Positions 7,995 through 15,564 of a stretch of DNA of 33,488 bases are shown in pieces. Position 1 is the first letter of the stretch. Every line of letters starts with the position of its first letter. Location: positions 1 to 33,488 of the forward strand of contig WANX01000087.1 in the NCBI GenBank assembly GCA_015521565.1, read 5' to 3'. Source of the stretch: Candidatus Hydrothermarchaeota archaeon. GTDB taxonomy: Archaea > Hydrothermarchaeota > Hydrothermarchaeia > Hydrothermarchaeales > BMS3B. A program made the translations under genes and the position numbers. The notes beneath the pieces are model-generated. The model saw only the letters and a program-made list of their open reading frames with translations. It did not search any database and was not told the origin of the DNA.

Positions 7995-8597
7995 CTACCT
8001 GCACCACAGCCTCAGCCTGTCCAGAAGCGCCCTTACAATTTGCCTCCTGCCATCACCGTTGGTGGCGTAGGCTATCTCTGTTCGGGGGCTCCACACCCTG
8101 CCAAGACAGCTTTCGCAGAAGAGCAGAGACCTCCTGTCGATCTCCTCCACTGTGCTGGAGAACTTCATATTGCACTCCTCATTGGTGCAGTGCACCATAC
8201 CCAGGGTGTGACCGAGCTCGTGCAGCGCCTCCTTCAGGATGCGCTCCAGGAACAGCCCTGTATCGCATTCCCTGCCGTAGTACGCCTCTCTCAGCCGGAC
8301 TGGCGATATCACCGCCCACCTGCCGCCCAGAGCCGCAAGCCCGAAGATGTAGTCCACCCCGGGCACAGTTATGTCCCTGTTTATCACCGCCAGTACTCTA
8401 TCCGCTCTGCACTGATAATTGGAGAGGCTGTCCAGCAGATGGTCAGCCAGCACCTGCCCCCTGGAGTTCAGCTTCAGAGGGACCTCCGCCGGTGGGGAAA
8501 GCACCACCTCTCCGAACAGCTCACCCAGCCTATCCCTGAGGTAGCTGAGGCACAGCTCCTCCACCACGCCTATTGGAAGGATCTCCAGCACTGCCAC
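7995..8597 (-). CDS. amzA: Archaemetzincin family metalloprotease
   Basis: HELGHTLGMVHCTNEECNMKFSSTVEEIDRRSLLFCESC: HEXXHXXXXXH plus CX4CXM and CXXC Cys pattern of archaemetzincins; GTG start. Confidence 0.93.
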   Translation of the reverse strand: MAVLEILPIGVVEELCLSYLRDRLGELFGEVVLSPPAEVPLKLNSRGQVLADHLLDSLSNYQCRADRVLAVINRDITVPGVDYIFGLAALGGRWAVISPVRLREAYYGRECDTGLFLERILKEALHELGHTLGMVHCTNEECNMKFSSTVEEIDRRSLLFCESCLGRVWSPRTEIAYATNGDGRRQIVRALLDRLRLWCR

Positions 8598-8682
8598 CGT
8601 ATATTATTATGCATTCACTATTTAAAAAATTTTTACATGGGTTTTAAATATTTATCATTCAAAGCGCTAATGCGGATTTCCA

Positions 8683-9969
8683 TCACCGCGTGTTTGAGAA
8701 GCCCCACTCTTCCAGCCCTCCACTGCCATAACCCTCTCTGAGCCTTGCGATTCTCTCCTCCGTAATGGCTATATACTCCCTGAGCTCCTCCTCCAGATTC
8801 TGTATCATCCTGAGCTCTATCCGGGAGCCGCCGCTCCCTTTGCCCAGGGAATCCCTGAATATGCGGTACTTCTGCAGGCTCTTCTCCATTATTCCACGAA
8901 GACTGAAGCCCCCCAGCAGGATAAGCACATCCACATCCCTTCTTTCTGGCTCTGCTATCAGACTTGTGTATCTGAGCAGACCTTCTCCTGCAAGATGGTG
9001 CGCAGCCCATTCCCGGGACACCTCCTCCAGGTCCTCCTGTGTAATCTCTCCACTCTCCACCTTCTCCCGGGGAGCCGCCACTATTATATATGCCATTGTC
9101 CCTGTTTCTGTTTCCAGGGGCACCAGCGGATTTGCCGAGGCGCTTTCCAGCATTGCCCTCAGGCTGAGCACCTCCGGGTCGTTGCCGGTGCTGAGGCAGG
9201 GTGCAAAGTGCACAGTACCTATATTACCCGGCAGCTGGCAGTAGTCGGCTATGTCAATTGTGCCCCTGGAGCCCCTGCTGCTGGGGGCGATCATCATGTG
9301 GATTGTCTTTATAACCTCCTGATTTATCCTGTGGTAGCGCTCCGCCCGCTGACCTTTTTTTATTCCCAGTACCCTCTCCACCTGGGAGTTGTCAACCAGT
9401 ATAACCAGCGCTGCATTCTGCTCACCATTATAGCGCAGCAGTCTTGCGAGACCGCACACGGCATTAAAATGCCTCTGAGGCGCCTCAAAGTCGTAGGGCA
9501 GTATTCCCATGGCCAGGAAATTGTTTATTCTTTCCAGTCCCTCCCCCGGGTCCCTTCTGACTCTGTGCACAATATACGGCAGCGACCCGTTACCTGTACC
9601 ACCCCCCAGGGTGGTTACTCCGAGCAGCACATCATTTCTCCTGAGCCCCAGGGCGGCGATATACCTCCTGATGCTGTCGTAGTCGGCCATTGCCTCCCTC
9701 TCCCCCAGTATCCAGTTGTTGCCTGCGCCGCTCGGGGTCCTTCCGAAGATGCATACCCGCCTTTTCCTTATCTCCTGGAACACTTCCCTGAGCCCGGGCT
9801 CCGACTCAAACACCTGCTCCAGCGGAGCCTCCGGCTTAACGTCCGCGGGTGTTGTATTCAGCAGGAGTACCCTGTCGCCGATAGCCGGGGTCCTGTACTT
9901 TGCATAGTACAGAAAGGCTATTCGATTGGCACCCTGTCCGCTTGCTATTATACCCCATCTCGTATGCAT
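8683..9969 (-). CDS. Tubulin/FtsZ-superfamily GTPase-like protein (divergent)
   Basis: 428 aa; N-terminal GQGANRIA; LGGGTGNGSLPYIV tubulin/FtsZ signature; VILVDNSQV; RINQEV; GTIDIADY (T7-like acidic motif). Confidence 0.85.
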   Translation of the reverse strand: MHTRWGIIASGQGANRIAFLYYAKYRTPAIGDRVLLLNTTPADVKPEAPLEQVFESEPGLREVFQEIRKRRVCIFGRTPSGAGNNWILGEREAMADYDSIRRYIAALGLRRNDVLLGVTTLGGGTGNGSLPYIVHRVRRDPGEGLERINNFLAMGILPYDFEAPQRHFNAVCGLARLLRYNGEQNAALVILVDNSQVERVLGIKKGQRAERYHRINQEVIKTIHMMIAPSSRGSRGTIDIADYCQLPGNIGTVHFAPCLSTGNDPEVLSLRAMLESASANPLVPLETETGTMAYIIVAAPREKVESGEITQEDLEEVSREWAAHHLAGEGLLRYTSLIAEPERRDVDVLILLGGFSLRGIMEKSLQKYRIFRDSLGKGSGGSRIELRMIQNLEEELREYIAITEERIARLREGYGSGGLEEWGFSNTR

Positions 9970-9973
9970 CGCA

Positions 9974-11338
9974 TCAGTCCCTCAGCCTGAGTACATTATC
10001 CTCCAGCACAGCCTCTGGATGCTCCCGGGTGTACTGTTTGAGAAACTCCTCCGCGTACCGCACTCCCAGCTCCTCTGCCGACACTTCCCCCTTCTCGGCC
10101 AGTTTGCGGGATATTATCCTTTCCACAGCAGCGTAGCTTCTGGCTATCTTCACAGTTCTGTATCTTCTGTCAAAGTGACTGTGGAGCGTTTCAATTACCT
10201 CAAGCGCATTTTTTGCAAACTCCCGGAACTCCTGTCTGGGGTCAAGCTCCGATATACGTCCGCCCGCACCTGTGCTCTCGGGCGACCTGCCCAGCTCCCT
10301 GAGCTCCTCCTCCAGAGCGGTGATTTCCCTGACGAGTGCTCTGGCAAGCTCCAGGGTTAGCCTCTTCGCCTCCTCCCTGATATCACTGAACTCTGCCAGA
10401 TACCCCGGGTCCGCATAACCCGCTGCCCGCTGTCTGAGCCTCTTCAGCGCCTGCTGCTCCCTATCAAATTCCCTGCAGAACCCGAGAAGCCTGTCAAGGT
10501 AGTCCACCACCTCCTCTCTGGCCCTGAGGAAGGGCTCTCTCAGGTATCCCGAGACCTCGCTCCTCACCCTCAGCAGTCTGTACACCGCCTCCACCCTGTC
10601 TCTCTCCTTTCTAATCCTCTCCAGCTCCTCCCGCAGATGGGAAACCTCTTTTACGCCCTCTGCTGTGCTTATAAGAAATTCAGCCTCCCTCAGGCACCTG
10701 TCCATCAGCCTGAGGAATTCCTCTTCGGCGCGCCTGTGCTTCTCTATAAGCTCCGAGAGGCTTGTGGCGGGCATGCTCCCGATTCTCCTGAGCTCTTCGT
10801 ACTCCTGCATTACCGAGAAGCCCCCCTCAGCCAGCATCTGCGCCGCACTCACAAGCTCCCGCAGACGCCGTGCAACCGCCTCGCCGTAGCCTGCCACCAC
10901 CAGCGACTCCAGGCTGCGCAGCTGCTGCTCCACCTTGCGGCTTTCCACTTCTATTGCGGTGAGGGTCATCCTGTCTATTTTCCCCTCATTTATCTCGAAG
11001 TCTCTGCTGAAGAGCCCCCTGGATATGAGCCCCCTCTTTATTCTTGCAAGCTCCTTGAGGAAGGGTTCCACGTCCACCGTCGTGGAGGCGGTCCTGAGGT
11101 TCTCCTCCAGGGACTCCACGGTGCTTTTTATCCTGTTCAGAATCTCAACCTTCAGAAGCGTCACAGTCCTGTCTGTTTTGCTCTTCCACCATGTATACAC
11201 CAGGCTCAGCAGCAGTACGCTCACAATCAAACCCACGGCCACGTAGGACACAAAGGTTATCCCGAAGCTCAGCAGCAGGACCAGGCCTGCTGCCAGTGTT
11301 CCGAGCACCACCAGAGCAGTTACCACATACTCGTTCAT
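9974..11338 (-). CDS. Membrane-anchored coiled-coil protein
   Basis: 454 aa; two N-terminal TM helices, then about 390 aa of charged, mostly helical/coiled-coil sequence; flanked by the two tubulin/FtsZ-like genes. Confidence 0.8.
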   Translation of the reverse strand: MNEYVVTALVVLGTLAAGLVLLLSFGITFVSYVAVGLIVSVLLLSLVYTWWKSKTDRTVTLLKVEILNRIKSTVESLEENLRTASTTVDVEPFLKELARIKRGLISRGLFSRDFEINEGKIDRMTLTAIEVESRKVEQQLRSLESLVVAGYGEAVARRLRELVSAAQMLAEGGFSVMQEYEELRRIGSMPATSLSELIEKHRRAEEEFLRLMDRCLREAEFLISTAEGVKEVSHLREELERIRKERDRVEAVYRLLRVRSEVSGYLREPFLRAREEVVDYLDRLLGFCREFDREQQALKRLRQRAAGYADPGYLAEFSDIREEAKRLTLELARALVREITALEEELRELGRSPESTGAGGRISELDPRQEFREFAKNALEVIETLHSHFDRRYRTVKIARSYAAVERIISRKLAEKGEVSAEELGVRYAEEFLKQYTREHPEAVLEDNVLRLRD

Positions 11339-12534
11339 ACACCCGCCTCGCTTTCCAGGAAGTCCTTCTCGTACTCCTCCAGGACCCTGAGGGAGATGTC
11401 CTTGTACTGGCTCGCCAGCTGGCTCAGCGTCCTGAGCCTGGATATCTGATTCGGGCGGTAGGTTAGCAGAACCGTGGCCGTGGCCAGGTTGCGCTTCGTC
11501 AGGGCCACGCCGAAGTGGGTCTCACCCAGGCGGGAGTGCTCCTCCATCACCTGCTTTGCCATGCTGGTGTTGATTCTTCCGCGCTTTGTGAGGTACACCG
11601 GCGGGATGCGGAGCAGCACGAGGTTCTTCTCCGCGTGTTCCGGTCTCAGCTCCGCCACAGTGAGCTTCATAAAGCTCCTGTACAGCAGGGAAATCACATC
11701 TATCTCGCGGTATCCTCCGAAGGGGAAGATGTAGTGCAGGAAGTTCCTGGTCCTCTCCGAGGCTCTTCCCAGGGCAGCGAAACCCGGGCGGGTGCGCTTC
11801 CCGAAGGAGAAGCTGGTGGCCGCTATCATGTCCTTCAGGTCTATCACAGGGGCATAGCCCTCGTACTGCGACGGGTCTACGCGCTCTATCACGGTGCCTA
11901 TGAGTATGTCCCGGATGCTTCTGGCCACATACTCGTTGTACCTCTGGAACAGGCTCTCGGCACTCTCCGCATACGCAAGTCTCTGATTGTCCACCAGGAT
12001 AACCGAGTCCACATGCTCTATCAGCACATTCAGACTCTCAACGGCATTTTTCGCTGTGAGTCCGCCTTCGTGGGTCGCGGGAAGGACAACTATGGCAATA
12101 ACCGGGATGCCCATTTCCCTGAGAACCCCTGCCACCACGGGCCCTGCTCCGCTGCCAGTGCCTCCGCCCAGGGCAAAGGCCACAAAGGCAACCGGCACGC
12201 CTATACCGGAGCTCTCATCCACCTTTACCCTATCTGCAATTATCTCCCTCAGATTGTCCCTGAAGCGCAGGGCATCCTCCTCCGCCTTACTGCGGTTCTT
12301 CCCGTAGCCACCGCTCACAAAGTGCTCAAATCCCGTCATTGTTCCCGGTATAAATCCCCTGTCCCTGGACATTCCAACCCAGTGCTCTCTCCCCAGGTTC
12401 TTCAGAGTCTGCAGGTCGAGGGTCGCAGAATTAATCGCCACCGGCACAGCTATCCTGAACATCACTTCATCGTAAAAAGCAGCATCGATTATCGCTCCAC
12501 CGCACTGTCCAACGCCCACAAACAGGTATGGCAT
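11335..12534 (-). CDS. Tubulin/FtsZ-superfamily GTPase-like protein (FtsZ/CetZ-like)
   Basis: 399 aa; MPYLFVGVGQCGGAIIDAAF; ALGGGTGSGAGPVVAGVLREMG; PATHEGG; VILVDNQRL; LFQRYNEYV; PVIDLKDM (T7-like). 4-bp ATGA-type overlap with the downstream coiled-coil gene. Confidence 0.9.
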   Translation of the reverse strand: MPYLFVGVGQCGGAIIDAAFYDEVMFRIAVPVAINSATLDLQTLKNLGREHWVGMSRDRGFIPGTMTGFEHFVSGGYGKNRSKAEEDALRFRDNLREIIADRVKVDESSGIGVPVAFVAFALGGGTGSGAGPVVAGVLREMGIPVIAIVVLPATHEGGLTAKNAVESLNVLIEHVDSVILVDNQRLAYAESAESLFQRYNEYVARSIRDILIGTVIERVDPSQYEGYAPVIDLKDMIAATSFSFGKRTRPGFAALGRASERTRNFLHYIFPFGGYREIDVISLLYRSFMKLTVAELRPEHAEKNLVLLRIPPVYLTKRGRINTSMAKQVMEEHSRLGETHFGVALTKRNLATATVLLTYRPNQISRLRTLSQLASQYKDISLRVLEEYEKDFLESEAGV

Positions 12535-12599
12535 TCCACCGGACCTCAGAGACCAGGCTTTTATATTTAATTACCAAGGTCAATATAAAACATTACTGC
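12535..12599. promoter_or_regulatory. Compact bidirectional promoter region between the GTPase operon and the envelope operon
   Basis: 65 bp containing ttttatatttaa and caatataaaaca TATA-like stretches between divergent start codons (12534 minus, 12600 plus). Confidence 0.5.
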
Positions 12600-13547
12600 A
12601 TGAGCCGCGGGCTTCTGCTCCTCTTCTCAGCGCTTCTGCTGCTCCCTGCGGCAGAGGCTCAGGACTGTACTTCAGTACTCACAGAGCTCCGGGGCTTTAC
12701 CTCCCCTCTGTTCGCCTCACATTCGGAGTTTGTGCAGGTAAAGCAGGATGTGCTCCTGCTCCTCTACTCCAGGGAGCGCGCTGTGTGCAGCACTGCACTC
12801 ACGAACTTTGCTTCCAGGACGCTTGAGTACCTCAAAACCATGGATGCATCATTTGTTCTGCTGAGCTCTTCAGAGACGGAAAAGCACAGGGAGGGGGTGG
12901 AGAGGGCGATTGAGGCGGAGGAGATAATACTGGAAATGGAGTCACTTGCCGCCGAGCTTGGGCCAGTGGCGGGGGATGCTGTTTTTGCGGCTGAGCAGGG
13001 CAGGAGAAGTCTTCTTTTGGCCAGTGGCATGTTCTTCGAAAGACGTGCGGAGGAGGCGAAAAGCACGCGGGAGAGACTGGAGCTGCTGGAGCTTGCCATT
13101 CTCAGCTACGGAGCCGCAGATGCGCTTCAGGCGAAGAACCTTGCGGTAAGGAGACAGAACCTGGAGGAGAGGTACACCTCCGACATGGAGAAAGCCTCTC
13201 GCTACCTGGATTCGGCTGTTTCAGGGCTCAGAATTGCGGAAGGGCTTTCCACATCTTTTCCCGGTTTCATAGACGCCTACGGTCTTGCCAGGGACGCGAT
13301 TGCGGAGCTCAGGAGGGCGCAGGAGATTTACGCACTCCACAGCGAAAAGGAGAAGCTGATACAGGTGGAAGAGAGCCTCTCCAGAGCCAGGGAGATCTAC
13401 AGCGTTACCCGCAACAGAATTCTTCTTCTGTTCGGTGTCCTATCCGCAGTACTTACGTCGCTGGCGGTGTACATTCAGAGCAGAATTTTGAGCTGGGAAA
13501 AGGACAGCTACGACTGCAGCCTGGGCAATGAGCTGGTGGGTGACTGA
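12600..13547 (+). CDS. Secreted helical-ectodomain protein with C-terminal TM
   Basis: MSRGLLLLFSALLLLPAAEAQDC signal peptide; long helical region; TM RILLLFGVLSAVLTSLAVYI near the C-terminus. The track ORF begins at 12528, but the in-frame ATG at 12600 gives a proper signal peptide. Confidence 0.75.
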   Translation: MSRGLLLLFSALLLLPAAEAQDCTSVLTELRGFTSPLFASHSEFVQVKQDVLLLLYSRERAVCSTALTNFASRTLEYLKTMDASFVLLSSSETEKHREGVERAIEAEEIILEMESLAAELGPVAGDAVFAAEQGRRSLLLASGMFFERRAEEAKSTRERLELLELAILSYGAADALQAKNLAVRRQNLEERYTSDMEKASRYLDSAVSGLRIAEGLSTSFPGFIDAYGLARDAIAELRRAQEIYALHSEKEKLIQVEESLSRAREIYSVTRNRILLLFGVLSAVLTSLAVYIQSRILSWEKDSYDCSLGNELVGD

Positions 13548-13548
13548 A

Positions 13549-15564
13549 ATGCGCTGGTATGCCGTGCTTCTCCTGCCACTGGTGCTGCTTCCTCCCGCGG
13601 CGGCGCAGGTAGAGGCGGGGTTTATCTACACCGACGTGGACTTCTATTTCAACGCTCCCAGAGACCAGGTGGACAGGTTCGAGGTAAATCTCACACTTAT
13701 GCTGTACAACTTTAACAATCAAAGCGCCGCCCTTGTGTCCGACCTGAAGGCAGAGCTTGACGGAGAGGCAGCACAGAGGGGAGTCACAGTCTCCCTGGAG
13801 AAGAGCTATGTGCGGGTGGAGCCGGAAGATTCTGCCTACGTCAGAATCACCTTTATGGCTCCGTCTTCGATGGCGGAGGGCAGCTACGATGCGGAGCTCA
13901 CCGTCACTGGAAACTACACCTACGTGGGCGGAGGAGGCAGCTATCTGCTTCTCAACCAGTTTTATATAAGTGTAAATGTGGAGCATCCACCGCCCACGCT
14001 GTCCGCAGTCTGGGACCTGGCAGACTGGGGCAGGCTGCGCGCCGGGCAGAGCTTTGAGCGCACCCTCACTGTGAGGGAGGTTTTCGGCTATGCGGCGGCT
14101 GAAAACATATCGGTTTATCTCTCCATTACCGGTCCTGCGGAGCTGAACTACACGCCGCTGCTTGGTGAGGTGCCCGCCGGTGGCTCCAGGCGGCTGTCTG
14201 TGGCGGTGAGGGTGCCGGAGAGAAACCTGAAACCCGGGGATTACAGCGTTGTACCCCGTTTTGTGAAGCCGTCCGATGTGGATGTGGCGCAGCTGCAGAG
14301 TGCGAACTACACCATCCCGGAGCCCGTGATGGCAGTATCCACCACTGCCCTGGACTTCGGGAAGATTACCTTTGAGGCCGGCAGGGACACCTCCACCAGG
14401 AGCATAAGCGTGAACGAGACCGGCGGCTATACTCCCATAGAGGGGCTTGAGGTGATTCTTGAGGAGGGAGAGGAAGGCTGGATATCTGTGTCAGGCGCTG
14501 ACTACGTCCCCCCGGGCGGGAGCATCCCCCTGAACTTCTCCCTGGCACTGCCTCCTGATGCAAGCCTTGGAAAAAAGAGCTGGGTGTTCGTGCTGAAAGG
14601 CAGGTATGCGGGCAGCCTGCGTCTGGAGGCCAGCGCCACTGTTTACTTTCCAGGTCTTGAGGATGCGGAGCGCAGGCTGCAAACTCTGGAGGAGCCGGAG
14701 TACACGCAGGTGCTCGCCAGTCTCCGGCAGCTCATATCCGCCTCAAAGGAGGTGACGGAGCTCAGGGAGATAGCCATGGTCATGGCGGTGTACAGCGGTG
14801 TTGTGGCCTTTGTTGAGAGCTTCTCCGGGCTCGAGGAGCAGCCACTGGAGGAGAAGGTGGATGTTCTCCTGCTTACCAGGAGCAGTCTCAGCAGGGCGAA
14901 AACAGGTGCGGCCTCCCTCCAGGATGGAGAGCTCAGAAGTCTGGCCATTCCGGCGGTTGAGGCGCTGGAGGCAGTTTGGGAGCAGCAGGCAGGTGCGGTG
15001 GTTGCAGCCCTGGAGGAGCGTCTGAAGGAGGAGAGGGACTACAGGAGCGCTGCTCTGGACAGCAGGAGACTGAGCACACTGTACTCCCTTCTCGGAGATG
15101 CGCAAAAGGCGGAGAGTTACTCATCAAAACAGGAGCAGCTGGAGAGGGCCTACTATGATGCGCTCAGAAAGGCGGCAGAGCTTCTCAGGCGTTCCGAGGA
15201 GGAGGTTTCGCAGGCAAAAATGCTGACACTGAATTTGAAGGAAGCCTCCTTTGTGCTCAACCCCTTCCACTATGAGGAGGTGGTGAGCCGGTACGAGAGG
15301 GCGATATCCCTGGCGGAGGAGGCGATTGGTGAGCTGGAGAAGGCCGGTGAGGTTGAGGAGGCACAGCTTGTGGCATCGCGGGTGGAGGAGCTGTCCATGG
15401 CAAAGCGGGGTATAGAGAGAAGTTTCACCGCCTACCTTGGACTCCTAACCGCCGCCTTTCTGTGGTTTGTGGCCAGGGTTACTCTGGGCATGCTTCGCTG
15501 GATGCGAGACTCTGAAATCCTGGCCGAGGGGGATGTGGTGCTGGGCGGGAAGACCGAACTATAG
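13549..15564 (+). CDS. Envelope protein: beta-sandwich ectodomain, helical region, C-terminal TM
   Basis: About 671 aa from ATG 13549; signal peptide MRWYAVLLLPLVLLPPAAAQ; Ig/Fn3-like repeats (PVMAVSTTALDFGKITFEAGRDTSTRSISVNE); helical region; TM YLGLLTAAFLWFVARVTLGML. Confidence 0.75.
   Translation: MRWYAVLLLPLVLLPPAAAQVEAGFIYTDVDFYFNAPRDQVDRFEVNLTLMLYNFNNQSAALVSDLKAELDGEAAQRGVTVSLEKSYVRVEPEDSAYVRITFMAPSSMAEGSYDAELTVTGNYTYVGGGGSYLLLNQFYISVNVEHPPPTLSAVWDLADWGRLRAGQSFERTLTVREVFGYAAAENISVYLSITGPAELNYTPLLGEVPAGGSRRLSVAVRVPERNLKPGDYSVVPRFVKPSDVDVAQLQSANYTIPEPVMAVSTTALDFGKITFEAGRDTSTRSISVNETGGYTPIEGLEVILEEGEEGWISVSGADYVPPGGSIPLNFSLALPPDASLGKKSWVFVLKGRYAGSLRLEASATVYFPGLEDAERRLQTLEEPEYTQVLASLRQLISASKEVTELREIAMVMAVYSGVVAFVESFSGLEEQPLEEKVDVLLLTRSSLSRAKTGAASLQDGELRSLAIPAVEALEAVWEQQAGAVVAALEERLKEERDYRSAALDSRRLSTLYSLLGDAQKAESYSSKQEQLERAYYDALRKAAELLRRSEEEVSQAKMLTLNLKEASFVLNPFHYEEVVSRYERAISLAEEAIGELEKAGEVEEAQLVASRVEELSMAKRGIERSFTAYLGLLTAAFLWFVARVTLGMLRWMRDSEILAEGDVVLGGKTEL

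Noticed and set aside
8995-9990. 331-aa plus-strand ORF
   Set aside because: Antisense to the tubulin/FtsZ-like gene, composition typical of a shadow ORF, no motif.
11515-12570. 351-aa plus-strand ORF
   Set aside because: Antisense to the GGGTGSGAG-containing GTPase gene; no domain or start signal.
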